From Datnioides undecimradiatus (Eukaryota > Chordata > Actinopteri > Lobotiformes > Datnioididae), in assembly GCA_008933995.1 (NCBI GenBank), contig WARS01000033.1, positions 4,333,787 through 4,397,786 of the forward strand: 64,000 bases of DNA. The letters run 5' to 3'. Below the pieces are notes generated by a model that was given only the letters and a program-made list of their open reading frames with translations, did not search any database and was not told the origin of the DNA. This document shows, piece by piece, positions 35,301-42,359 of this stretch. Each line of letters starts with the position of its first letter. Position 1 is the first letter of the stretch. Position numbers and translations under genes: made by a program.

Positions 35301-35849
35301 GACGTATTTAAGGTTCTGATTCAATACCAAGAAGTTGACGACGCTGACCATCGCGTTAAATCTGTCACTGTCACTTGGCCTTGTTTATTTCAATTGACGA
35401 CACAGTTAGCCCAGCATGCTAACGTAACCGAGGGAAGTATTGTCCAAATTGATACGTACGAGCTGCTAGCTGTCGTTAACGATGCACAACTTGCAAAGAC
35501 AACGATATGATTTCACTTTACTTAACATGATACCGCTAGCTAACATTAGCTAAGAGCTAGCAAAATATTGGATAACGCTACGCACTAGCATAACGGTGGG
35601 CCTAGCTTAAACAAAATAACTTGCGATATACAAACAGTTCTTTACCAATGGGTGGCCCGTAGCCCAAATAAAACGCGAACTCAAGGTTAACCTAACTAGC
35701 CAAAGAGTTGGCTAGCCGTCCCTGCGAGTACTTTGAGCCAGAAAACTATGTTGCTAAACAGTTAGCCTAAAGTTAGCTAGCCACCAAGTTAGCTTCTGTA
35801 AGCTTACCTTCTGAGAATGCTGCTGGAGGACATTCTGCTCCACGGTCAT
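13497..35849 (-). CDS. usp25: usp25, ubiquitin carboxyl-terminal hydrolase 25 (whole spliced CDS)
   Basis: A cysteine protease (USP family) that removes ubiquitin from proteins, known in mammals from ER-associated degradation, innate immune signalling and Wnt/tankyrase control. I joined 24 coding exons, all with GT-AG introns and consistent phase, to give 1065 residues; human USP25 is 1055. Order: UBA-like region (about 15-60), SUMO-interacting motif VIDLT (90-94), two ubiquitin-interacting motifs (about 96-140), then the USP domain with Cys box [13 protein letters not shown] (nucleophile C177) and His box (H599 in GHYWAY). A charged coiled-coil insert (about 403-434) lies inside the catalytic domain, followed by a C-terminal helical region. 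Two cassette exons between exons 18 and 20 would raise the length to 1155. The start is fixed by the conserved N-terminus [10 protein letters not shown] and a strong Kozak context (CCGCCATGA). Only the exon 13/14 junction is doubtful. The identification by alignment to remembered human protein is very secure. Confidence 0.97.
14648..14840 (-). CDS. usp25: usp25 coding exon 24
   Basis: Residues 945-1008, [20 protein letters not shown] then [18 protein letters not shown] and [20 protein letters not shown]. The last block is nearly identical to human. Acceptor is a pure C tract then ACAG|, donor GGAAT|GTGAGT. Confidence 0.95.
14841..16492 (-). other. usp25: usp25 intron 23 with CpG-dense patch
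   Basis: About 1.65 kb. Next to the exon 24 acceptor is an 11-base C run on the transcribed strand (14845-14855). From about 15000 to 15135 there are roughly twenty CpGs in 130 bases, unusual for a fish intron. At 15531-15548 there is a perfect 7-bp inverted repeat with a 4-base loop. No coding exon recognised. Confidence 0.8.
16493..16616 (-). CDS. usp25: usp25 coding exon 23
   Basis: Residues 903-944, [20 protein letters not shown] then [20 protein letters not shown]. The [10 protein letters not shown] block is identical to human. Acceptor TTTCAG|, donor CTG|GTGAGG. Confidence 0.95.
16898..16977 (-). CDS. usp25: usp25 coding exon 22
   Basis: Residues 877-902, [20 protein letters not shown] then ELFQKA. 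Human has EWHQDYRKFRETTMYLIIGL. Acceptor AATCAG|, donor GCGAA|GTACGG; the split codon gives Asn903. Confidence 0.93.
17159..17237 (-). CDS. usp25: usp25 coding exon 21
   Basis: Residues 850-876, [20 protein letters not shown] then VNMDEYE, aligned to human [20 protein letters not shown]. Acceptor CTGCAG|, donor GAG|GTCAGT. Confidence 0.94.
17890..18068 (-). CDS. usp25: usp25 coding exon 20
   Basis: Residues 791-849 (numbered without cassettes), [20 protein letters not shown] then [20 protein letters not shown] and [19 protein letters not shown]. Start of the conserved C-terminal domain. Acceptor GGTCAG|, donor AGAG|GTAGGT. Confidence 0.95.
18392..18487 (-). CDS. usp25: usp25 cassette exon 19b (muscle-type)
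   Basis: 32 codons, phase 0 at both ends: [20 protein letters not shown] then [12 protein letters not shown]. It corresponds to the second half of the human USP25m insertion. Acceptor CGGGCAG|, donor AAG|GTACAC. It reads directly into exon 20 ([10 protein letters not shown]). In human the muscle isoform binds sarcomeric proteins; the same role here is inference. Confidence 0.88.
19365..19538 (-). CDS. usp25: usp25 cassette exon 19a (muscle-type)
   Basis: 58 codons, phase 0 at both ends. Starts [12 protein letters not shown] and ends [20 protein letters not shown] then DDE. This matches the first half of the extra segment of the human muscle isoform USP25m as I remember it. Acceptor CTCTACAG|TCT, donor GAG|GTAGCT. 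Alternative use is inferred from the human gene and the symmetric phase. Confidence 0.88.
20180..20319 (-). CDS. usp25: usp25 coding exon 18
   Basis: Residues 744-790, [20 protein letters not shown] then [18 protein letters not shown] and RSPEALLNA, aligned to human GDPEYLEQPSR...KSPETVLQS. Ends in phase 0 (GCT|GTACGT), which allows either cassette exon or exon 20 to follow. Confidence 0.93.
20320..21030 (-). other. usp25: usp25 intron 17, with possible hAT-like remnant
   Basis: About 0.7 kb of non-coding sequence. GTTTGAACACCACTG near 20825 resembles the right end of fish hAT transposons (GTTTGAGAACCACTG), but no matching left end is visible, so the element is at best a remnant. Confidence 0.5.
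21031..21291 (-). CDS. usp25: usp25 coding exon 17
   Basis: Residues 657-743. [20 protein letters not shown] and a following acidic helical stretch align to human. The second half is a low-complexity run ([19 protein letters not shown]) that replaces a different human sequence. Acceptor TGCGCAG|, donor CACAG|GTCAGG. Confidence 0.94.
21394..21622 (-). CDS. usp25: usp25 coding exon 16 (catalytic His box)
   Basis: Residues 581-656, [20 protein letters not shown] then WAYIYD. H599 of GHYWAY (codon 21566-21568) is the expected catalytic base. [20 protein letters not shown] and [16 protein letters not shown] end the USP domain. Acceptor CTCCAG|, donor GAAG|GTACAC. Confidence 0.96.
21718..21788 (-). 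CDS. usp25: usp25 coding exon 15
   Basis: Residues 557-580, [20 protein letters not shown] then SMMQ. Leads back from the insert into the second half of the USP domain. Acceptor TCCGCAG|, donor CAG|GTGAGC. Confidence 0.95.
21892..22125 (-). CDS. usp25: usp25 coding exon 14 (5' end uncertain)
   Basis: Residues 479-556. A Pro/Ser/Ala/Gln-rich start, then [20 protein letters not shown] (509-528 region), which corresponds to the autoinhibitory segment of human USP25, then [20 protein letters not shown]. The acceptor has three closely spaced AGs: the strong CTCTGCAG ends at 22131, but only the second (exon start 22125) keeps phase with the exon 13 donor I chose. Donor CGTG|GTGGGT. Confidence 0.85.
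22305..22590 (+). repeat. Teleost GCTAAC-type dispersed repeat, copy 1
   Basis: In usp25 intron 13. Matches a common teleost repeat I recognise from memory: AGGCTGTACTT-CAGCACAGCA, a GTTAAC/GCTAAC stretch, GTACAGCTGA, TTTGCAGG, then CCTGATGGTGACGCTAGATG and GAATGTCTGTGCA...TTCATGGCA. A second copy in the same orientation is at 40650-41010. The family name is not known to me. Confidence 0.75.
22939..23069 (-). CDS. usp25: usp25 coding exon 13 (3' end uncertain)
   Basis: Residues 435-478, [20 protein letters not shown] to [19 protein letters not shown] and SSAPP. I ended it at CCAG|GTGGCA because that phase fits the second AG of exon 14. A second possible donor, GGCAG|GTTTTC at 22901, would add [16 protein letters not shown] residues that resemble human SGSIPSQTLPS, but it needs an acceptor further into exon 14. 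Confidence 0.8.
23233..23328 (-). CDS. usp25: usp25 coding exon 12 (coiled-coil insert)
   Basis: Residues 403-434, [20 protein letters not shown] then [13 protein letters not shown] long charged helix inserted in the catalytic domain. In human USP25 this insert drives tetramer assembly and autoinhibition. Acceptor TGTCAG|, donor AGAG|GTACTT (weak). Confidence 0.95.
23429..23556 (-). CDS. usp25: usp25 coding exon 11
   Basis: Residues 361-402, [20 protein letters not shown] then [20 protein letters not shown]. Conserved palm segment of the USP domain leading to the coiled-coil insert. Acceptor TTTCAG|, donor ACAG|GTGATA. Confidence 0.95.
23651..23948 (+). repeat. Teleost dispersed repeat with tandem-like monomers, carrying a perfect ERE
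   Basis: Lies in usp25 intron 10. Recognised from remembered fish sequence: a GTGACC-rich segment, a 'TTGAGTCCAAGT...CATTTGTG' segment, 'TCTTGAGAT', 'GAGGTCACAGTGACCTTGA', and an end reading ACAACCCGAAAAC...CGGAGGCATAAA. Two related sub-units can be seen (about 23665-23730 and 23802-23875), each starting at GTGACC and running into GAGTC...TG. I cannot assign a database family. The copy is diverged, hence old. Confidence 0.75.
23802..23816. promoter_or_regulatory. Perfect palindromic estrogen response element (IR3)
   Basis: AGGTCACAGTGACCT is the 15-base consensus ERE, matching the classical Xenopus vitellogenin A2 element as I recall it. The next bases extend it to TGACCTTGA, an ERR-type extended half-site on the minus strand. 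It sits inside the dispersed repeat in usp25 intron 10. Function is inferred only. Confidence 0.6.
24616..24767 (-). CDS. usp25: usp25 coding exon 10
   Basis: Residues 310-360, [20 protein letters not shown] then [20 protein letters not shown]. These are USP finger/palm residues, nearly identical to human. Acceptor CCAACAG|, donor GAG|GTGAGC, phase 0. Confidence 0.95.
25377..25450 (-). CDS. usp25: usp25 coding exon 9
   Basis: Residues 285-309. [18 protein letters not shown] followed by LAVGVLE matches human [22 protein letters not shown]. Acceptor TTCCAG|, donor GAAG|GTGAGA (phase 1). Confidence 0.95.
25619..25695 (-). CDS. usp25: usp25 coding exon 8 (tandem NAGNAG acceptor)
   Basis: Residues 260-284, [19 protein letters not shown]. 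This is the USP QDA/E-like box that contacts ubiquitin. The acceptor reads CAACAGCAG, so either AG can be used and residue Q260 may be included or omitted; I used the first, which matches the human triple Q. Donor ACAG|GTAAGC. Confidence 0.94.
25696..27184 (-). other. usp25: usp25 intron 7
   Basis: About 1.5 kb of non-coding sequence. No repeat family or RNA gene that I recognise. Open frames on both strands here have no recognisable protein content. Confidence 0.8.
27185..27322 (-). CDS. usp25: usp25 coding exon 7
   Basis: Residues 214-259, [15 protein letters not shown] through [19 protein letters not shown] to SSESQQ. Part of the USP thumb subdomain. Acceptor GACCAG|, donor CAGCAG|GTGAGC, both phase 0. 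Very close to the human sequence. Confidence 0.95.
28583..28669 (-). CDS. usp25: usp25 coding exon 6
   Basis: Residues 185-213, [15 protein letters not shown] followed by [14 protein letters not shown], part of the USP thumb. The human counterpart reads [15 protein letters not shown]. Acceptor CTGAAG|, donor AAG|GTAGGA, both phase 0. Confidence 0.95.
29273..29323 (+). repeat. (TG)n microsatellite in usp25 intron 5
   Basis: About 25 TG units on the plus strand, read as (CA)n in the usp25 pre-mRNA. It starts about nine bases inside intron 5, directly after the donor of the catalytic-cysteine exon. Confidence 0.97.
29333..29495 (-). CDS. usp25: usp25 coding exon 5 (catalytic Cys box)
   Basis: Residues 130-184, ending [13 protein letters not shown]. 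The nucleophile C177 is the TGC codon at 29354-29356. The exon starts with the end of UIM 2 ([11 protein letters not shown]). The donor CAG|GTGGGC is followed within eight bases by a long CA repeat. Phase 0 at the 3' end. Confidence 0.96.
30652..30775 (-). CDS. usp25: usp25 coding exon 4 (SIM and UIMs)
   Basis: Residues 89-129. It holds the SUMO-interacting motif VIDLT (90-94) followed by GDDK; K98 corresponds to human K99, a lysine competed for by SUMO and ubiquitin in the human protein. Next come UIM 1 ([12 protein letters not shown]) and the start of UIM 2 (TDEEQAIS). Acceptor GACGCAG|, donor AG|GTGGGC. Confidence 0.95.
31068..31212 (-). CDS. usp25: usp25 coding exon 3
   Basis: Residues 41-88. 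The start [19 protein letters not shown] completes the UBA-like region, and DETTYYQT...[11 protein letters not shown] is the linker before the SUMO-interacting motif. Donor ACAA|GTGAGC splits the Asn89 codon. The antisense strand of the ETTYYQ codons reads GGTAGTAGGTTGT, which is also the core of let-7. Confidence 0.95.
31659..31736 (-). CDS. usp25: usp25 coding exon 2 (UBA-like region)
   Basis: Residues 15-40, beginning [14 protein letters not shown], closely matching the human HQQTFLNQLREITG. This is the first part of the N-terminal UBA-like fold. Acceptor CCTCAACAG|, donor CAG|GTACAC, phase 0 at both ends, so skipping it would keep frame but remove a UBA-like helix. Confidence 0.95.
31737..35807 (-). 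other. usp25: usp25 intron 1
   Basis: About 4.1 kb without recognisable coding sequence. It holds an (AC)n microsatellite at 34008-34033 and, in the 400 bases nearest exon 1, an unusual concentration of GCTAGC/GTTAGC/GCTAAC words. Acceptor and donor are canonical. Short open frames on both strands show no recognisable protein. Confidence 0.85.
34008..34033 (+). repeat. (AC)n microsatellite in usp25 intron 1
   Basis: About thirteen AC units. Confidence 0.95.
35808..35849 (-). CDS. usp25: usp25 coding exon 1
   Basis: Residues 1-14, [14 protein letters not shown], one residue shorter than human. The donor is AAG|GTAAGC, phase 0. It is followed by a 4.07 kb first intron, the longest in the gene. 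Confidence 0.95.
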
Positions 35850-36090
35850 GGCGGGTTCAGAGAGAAATTTGATCAAATTGAAACCAGGAGTAGCAAAACG
35901 TGCGTGATAATATTTACTAAAGCGAATCAAAACACGATGCTACGACGTCCCCTCCTTAATCAGCGACATTACGGGCGCCATGGCAGAGTGACTAGCGCAG
36001 CAGGTCGTCAGGAAGCATGAAAACATTGCTCTGCTTTGCCCGAGATCTGGGATCGATTACTCACGTCTAGCTGTACAGCGACTACGTCAG
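35850..36090 (-). promoter_or_regulatory. usp25: usp25 5' UTR and promoter region (approximate)
   Basis: The stretch upstream of the usp25 start codon carries scattered CpGs and a CRE-like TGACGTAG (minus strand, near 36085) but no TATA box. The transcription start cannot be placed from sequence alone. That the 5' UTR begins in the same exon as the ATG is inferred from the lack of a convincing acceptor just upstream. Confidence 0.4.
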
Positions 36091-38187
36091 AGCTCAGACT
36101 TTTGGAAATCATGGATGAATAAATGCGAATTACTGCATGTTCGCCTGATATTTGTGACTCCAGTACTTTGAACATGTCGTGAGCACGCGTTGTTCGATCT
36201 GGCTAATGCTAAATATCTTGGCAACATTTCGACATTACGAAAGCAAATTCACTTGCAAATTTAAGCCCCATAGTGCCATCAACATCACACACGTGTGCAC
36301 CTTTCTGTACTATTTCATTATTATATCCAATTTATATCTGTTGTTTTGTATTTGATCTCTTGGCGTTTATATTCTGAATATGTTGCAGTAAACATTTGTT
36401 CTTTCAAAGGAAGGTCAATGAAATAACCCTACCATAAATAATATATTGTTTTTGCATAATCGGTCTTTAAATTCAATCAAAATCAATACCTGACCACACA
36501 TTCATTTGTTTTGGGGTTTTGGTTTTTTTTAGTTATGGATAAATGCAATGATGCAGTGTGAAAATATTCAATCATTTTAATATCAAAGGCACATAGAACA
36601 ATTTATATGTCCATAGATACAATCCTGGTTATTTCAATAGTGTTTTACATTTTACAGAAAAGGAAGCTGTGATATTTACTAAGCTCTATGTAATTTGCAA
36701 AGTTGTGACTATTGTTTTTGTTATTCTCAGAGTCTACCGTGATAATATACTACATATAGAATGGAAACAAATCATCAAATTGCCTATATTGCGAGCTATA
36801 GATGAGTCCAGTCACTGTCCGGTGAGACTAATATAAGAGCTCTATGTAACTCTAAGTTGTTTTGGCCATGATGCTAAGCGCAAAGATGGCAGTGTGTCAT
36901 TGTCCATCTCCATCTCTGTACAAAAAGCACCTACTTCAGGTTTGATAGTGCAGATGAAGGCTTCTACAGCCCAATGGCATTTGTCCTTAAGCATCCCTGC
37001 ACTGAAATGTTCAGCTGTTGCCTCCTGCTCCTCATCCTGAGCTCCTTTAAGGCCAGAGCTGTTGCTCGGCCTCCAGGAGGTGCTAGAACCACCCGCTCCA
37101 TTTATTATTGAATTTAAATAGATTTGGTTTAAGTACGCATATTCAGATTTAGATTACACACATCCTCCACAACCCCACTGCTGATCATTTTAGCAACTAG
37201 TTAAGGTTGGTGGAAAGTAACTAAGAGCATAACCAAGTACTGTACTTCTGTACCATTTTGAAATACTTGTATTATCCCTTTCCAGTGTACTTTATACATC
37301 TAACCCACTAAGCTGACATGTTCTGGAGTCTAAGGCAGTGATACCTTGTTCTGTCTTCTGTAGAGATTCACCTTAACGCCTCTAAACCGTTACTGTGCTG
37401 GTAATAAAAATCCAATATTCATCGTGATTCTGATCGGTCATTCTGTAAAATGTGTATTTTTGCCTTTGATACTGTAATTACATTTGGCTGATAACACTTA
37501 GTAATGTAAAGTAAAACTTTAAATGCCATCCTTGTAAGGGTGTATTTTCAAATTGTGCGTGTTGATACTTTTACTTAAGTTGCGAAACGCCCAGAATCAT
37601 CGCCTGGTCTGGCTCTCCTGTTTGACACTGTAATCTAAGTGCTGGAGTCATTAGGGTTCCTTGGCCACACGGGTTTTGTCATTTGAGGACAAAAGTGGAC
37701 CAAATTCACTTTTCCAGTTTCTGGCCCAATTATTCGGACAGATAAAATAACACTAACATCCAAGCACCGGCCATTCAAATCTGTCAGCTGTGATTAATTC
37801 AGCGCAAGTTGGAAGAGAACAGTCCTCTCCCACGAAACTGGGTCATCCTTTAGATGTTCAGGAATTGTATTGTTGTAATAGTTATAACTGAGGCAGTCAG
37901 CATGCTTTGTTAACATGAACTGTGTCATCTAACTAGTACATATAAATATTAATGGGAATAGTCAGAACCCTGTTGTGTTATGGGGGAAGGATTTAGCAAC
38001 AGCATCGTGGGGGGTTATGAAAGGGAGCAGGATATATTAGATAAATATGCAGGAAGAACTGCTATTGTAATTATTCCAAATTATGTTTTACTTTATATGC
38101 TCACACATGGAGAAGGTATCAACACATCATTTTTCTGGACTTAATACTTTATTCAGTGCAAACATCTCTCTGTAAGTCGGGCTTCCT

Positions 38188-38201
38188 CCAGCAGATGGCA
38201 G
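38188..38201 (+). promoter_or_regulatory. CTCF-like site, full consensus match
   Basis: CCAGCAGATGGCAG fits all 14 positions of CCASYAGRKGGCRS. It lies between the usp25 promoter and the nrip1 3' end. Binding is inferred. Confidence 0.45.
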
Positions 38202-39019
38202 CATCCTCATTGGGAGCACCAGCTTGCGTAATGACAGCCCCACACAGAGAGGAGCAGCAGCAGCAGAAATGTGCAAAAGGAAATGAATCATGAAAATGAT
38301 TCCACTTGGTAAATCAAGTAGCCTTATAAATCACAGCGTCTGTTTCCAATTTTAAGCACCGCGCCTTAATTAATATTTCATACTTCTGTGTGCAGCTGGC
38401 TGGAGTATTGACTGACCACCAGAGTGCATGAAGGTTACCTTAAGCGCCGAGAACACCTCTTAAAACAGCCCTCTCGTCGGCGCAGACACATCGTACAGCT
38501 GAGCTCAAGGCGGGAGGTAGAGCTATCAGTCAGGGAATCTGGGAAGCTGTCAGGAAACCAATCAGAAAATAAGTTGATGAATCAATTGGCAAAGTCAAAC
38601 GGTGGCCGCTGCAGTCGGAATAGATTCTTGGCTGACAAGCTGATATTAAGAGCTCAGACTTGTTTGTTGAAGATCAAAACGAACCCTGAAAGTGAGCCCG
38701 AGGGCTGTATGATAATAGCTCCACTCACACCAGGACACATAACCCCCTCCAGCTCTCACTCTGATTCAGTTATCCAACACCACAAATACAATGTATATCA
38801 CTACTGTAGTCCAGCGCACATTTAGGGGACCAGTCATATTAAGGATAATATAATAAATGTTACATTAATTAGTGTGTTTAATGCAAAAAAAAGGGGTAAT
38901 ATAATATTGTGCTTTTTATTACTGCTGTTTAATTACATCTTTATCTTACTCAGTGCATACTTCTGATTAATATGTGCATTCCTGAGACCCTGAGAAAATT
39001 AATTTTCCGGCAGGATTCA

Positions 39020-39052
39020 CTTTTTCTTTCTTTCTTTCTTTCTTTCTTTTTT
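39020..39052 (+). repeat. (CTTT)n microsatellite
   Basis: Repeated TTTC units bounded by T runs. Confidence 0.93.
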
Positions 39053-40649
39053 AAACCTTACCAAACACTGCGCCTTGACTGTAGCTACAATAAAACCCTT
39101 CCCGAACAGACCAGGTTGAGTTGGCTCCATGCAGACACTCTGTATACACATTATATTTCAACAGTGTTTTGGAAACAAAATCTTGAAACGCATCCACGGT
39201 CGCCACCTCCTCTGTGCTGCCCTCTTCAGTCCGTTGGTGCACTTGCCAGGTTTTAGTCACTGCCCATGTTTCAGTCAGGGGGGTTTTAGAGACAGGCCAG
39301 GCTCCAAGGCTGCAGATGGATACCGTAGAGTTATTGTGACTAAAGCAATTTTTTTTTATTAACTAAGGGCTTGCGGCAATTACATGTGTCCGAATACGGC
39401 TGACAAAGCATCATCCATTATCATCCACCCGCTCTGGAGCAGACCATTGTGCCGGTCACTATAAGAAATTGAGTTGTGATAATTTTTATGAGTGTAGTCT
39501 ATCACATAATGGCTTTGTGTCCAAATGAGCTGGCACAGTCTCTATGAAATCTGATATAATTGTTCGGATCTCGTCTTGAAGCAGTCCAGTTCCTCCAAGC
39601 GTGCTGAAACTCTCGTCTTTCAGCGCGTTGAAAGGCGACTGCTGAACTGGTAAATCTCGGTATTAGTTATCCAGTTGCATAAAATTTTGATGAGATTAGT
39701 TAATGCGGGAGTAAAAATATAACCGCTGCATCTGTGAAACGTGCTTTCCTATAAAAGCAGCCAGTCAATCAATATATCAGACATATTCAGTCTCTTCCTT
39801 GGAGAAGAACCCCGGGGGTTATTTTTATTTTTAATCCTGCTGACTTATAGTATATTTATCTGTCATAAAACACAAAACCATAAAAACTGACGTGTCATCT
39901 GAAAGCAGGTTTGGTTTTTTTTGTTTTTTTCAGACTGAAGCGTGGGACCACATATGAGGTCTAGGCCTCGATATAAGCGAGATAAGCCTCACTGTGTTTA
40001 GGCGGCCAGGGGAAATTACAGAACCACGCAGAGATTTCAGTGACTGATCCTCACATTTAATAACACGCACAGGCACGGGCGTCCATCACAGACGTTAATA
40101 TGTGATACGGAAACTATGAAGGCGGCGTACCTAACGGGCGCCACAGCACAGCGAGGAGGCACTATGGTGAAAACAGCCCTGGCAGCATTAATGCATAGTT
40201 CATTTCATTCTAAACAACACTGATTGCGTCCTCTCCTTTCGCTGTTTCTGTCCTCAGAGCGCGACATGAGCATTGATTTTATGACAGTGTAGAGAATGAA
40301 GCAGTTAACCCCTGTCGTGGCTGGATGTTGCCCGTCCTGACAAGATATTTGTTTGCGAGCATTTCGGCCCTTGTCTGCACATTCACCCCTCCCGCGAGTC
40401 AGTCCCCTTCAGTAACGAAACACGTTTCATTACATTATCACACATGAATTAGAGGTTTTTAACCACAGGGGTGAAGAAAAAAGAGAGAAAGCGTCACATA
40501 ATGTCTGATGCGCTTCCTGCGTTTTACATTCCCACGTGTGCTGAGTGCAGATGAGGGTGAAAAGTCATTCAGAACCGCACATCCTGTGTCATTTAAAGTT
40601 AAGCATCAAATAGCAATCATTTAGCCGAAGAGCCTTGGAGTCCTGGCTT

Positions 40650-41010
40650 TGACTCTGAGAGGCTTTGCTTTGGCACAGTGCCGGCCTGAGCTACATGCTA
40701 ACAAAAGCCTGGCAACATGCTAACAGTATGACAGAGCTAATATGCTGACATTTAGCAGGTTTAGCATATTGCACCATCTTGATTGGCTGACATTTTCTAA
40801 TTAGCATTAAACACACAAGCGTCAAAAACACATTATTATTAACATAATTACATACGTTTTGCTGGTATTTGGTCATAACATGTGAAAGAATTGGTCAAAT
40901 AAATATTTAGAGCTGGAGAGGGCAATGAAAAGTCAAAGGTTAATTAGATTGTCTGCACCAAAGTTCACGGCAATCAATCCAATAGCTCAATCAATATATG
41001 AAATATTAGC
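40650..41010 (+). repeat. Teleost GCTAAC-type dispersed repeat, copy 2
   Basis: Same family as 22305-22590. Visible landmarks in order: GAGGCTTTGCTTTGGCACAG, ACATGCTAAC, TTTCTAATTAGCATTAAACACA, GGTATTTGGTCATAA, AATTGGTCAAAT, ATGAAAAGTCAAAGG, TTGTCTGCACCAAAGTTCACGGCAATC-type end. Overlap of the two copies covers only part of the family, each with its own gaps. Confidence 0.8.
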
Positions 41011-41546
41011 AGTGCCAACTGTTAGATTACACGTGTCTGTTCACTCCTCCTTTCTTGTAATTGGATTACTCTTTCAAACACTGCCGCTATCACATTGTCA
41101 AACTTGCTAAGAGCTCTTACCATCCTTTTTAAGACGTAACATAATCCCTCGCGAATGCCAGACGCAGCTCTATTATTATTTTTTGTACGACTTCACACTG
41201 AGTGGAACATCGGAGCACAAACTCTACAGAGTTAAATTTGGCATGCTCCGTCCTAAATGGCCCTTAGCCCCCGCAGCACAAAGTTCACATCCCAAGCTGG
41301 TCTTAGCCAGACTAGTTGACACTGAACTGCCCTTTCTCATTCTACCGGGGATTTTGAGAAATGTTTACTTGCAAAGTTCACGACCCTGCAGATCAACCCC
41401 AGCGTCATCATTTGTGATGAAACATGCAGGAAGTTAGTGGTAAATACGCTTCCTGAAGATGAGATTTTTCACATGAGTGAGTTTGAATTTTGGTGCGATG
41501 ACTGCGAGCAGGGCTTTTTGTAAAGTCTAAACGGAGAACTAAGTTA

Positions 41547-41563
41547 AGGTCAGGGTCAGGTCA
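41547..41563 (+). promoter_or_regulatory. Perfect DR5 (retinoic-acid-type) element
   Basis: AGGTCAGGGTCAGGTCA holds two perfect AGGTCA half-sites in direct repeat with a 5-base spacer, the classical RAR/RXR arrangement. A third half-site GGGTCA (41553-41558) overlaps, also giving DR0. Located about 5 kb past the nrip1 stop and 5.7 kb upstream of the usp25 start. Confidence 0.55.
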
Positions 41564-42255
41564 AAAAAAGTGAAATTAAACCACCTCCGAAAACATCACT
41601 GACCACAGAGGGGAATCAAAACCTTCACATGTTGAGCAAGAACTTCTGCAAAAGACAAGTAAAGGTCTCCACTTCTGAGGACATCGGTCGAGGTCAAGAC
41701 ACTGGCAGACAGGAGACTGACATTGCTAGTTCTCCCTCGCCGGTCTGTAAAACATTTACCCTTGTGCTTATCCGACATGGCAAATATCATCCATGTTCTT
41801 TCAGTGTCAGCCAAGATCCCTCAAGCTGACAGGCTGAACGGTGGACCACAGGGGCTCTCAGTCATCATGAATATTACATTGGGTCTGTTTACATGCTTGC
41901 ACATGGCTACCAATAAGGAAGCTTTACAAAACAGCTGATCTTAGCAACTATAAAAAAAAAAAAATTCCTGTACTGCACTCTTGTACTGTACACCCATTGG
42001 GTTCACTGGTGACATCCTCATCTTTTCACTTTGCCCTTTTGTTACCGCCCTTTCTGCAGAATCTCGCCAAGCTTATTAGTCATTTATGACTCATTGCCAC
42101 CTCTTCAGTGTTGATCGTACTGTGTATGATGTAGACTAGGAGGCCATGGGAAATAGCAAGGGCCAAGAGGCTATCAGGCATAAAAGGAAAGACGGGCCTC
42201 AAGCCACATGTCATATTTACACAAAACATTAGAAGAATGGTCTGAATGTAAAGCA

Positions 42256-42356
42256 GGGGGGAAGGGCGGGGTGGGGGGTGGTGGTGGTTTGTGTGTGTAT
42301 GTGAAGAGAGAAGGCGTGGGCGGTTGTGTGTGTGTGTTGGGGGGGCGGGGGGGTGT
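42256..42356 (+). other. G-rich tracts with G-quadruplex potential
   Basis: Two G-run clusters: 42256-42287 (runs of 6, 3, 4 and 6 G) and 42339-42353 (two runs of 7 G). Between them is a short (TG) stretch. The open frame over this region encodes only glycine/valine-rich low complexity. Confidence 0.7.
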
Positions 42357-42359
42357 AAC

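Larger units (their letters stand above)
36091..40640. other. usp25-nrip1 intergenic, proximal half
   Basis: AT-rich non-coding DNA. Contains a perfect CTCF core (38188-38201) and a (CTTT)n tract (39020-39052). The longest open frame (38424-38825, plus, 133 codons) resembles no protein I know and lacks codon regularity. Confidence 0.7.

Noticed and set aside
38424..38825. 133-codon intergenic open frame
   Set aside because: No recognisable domain, no Kozak support or splice context, composition like surrounding intergenic DNA.
38979..38992. miR-125b-like word CCTGAGACCCT
   Set aside because: One seed mismatch, the second half of the mature sequence differs, and no complementary arm is present within 80 bases, so no hairpin.
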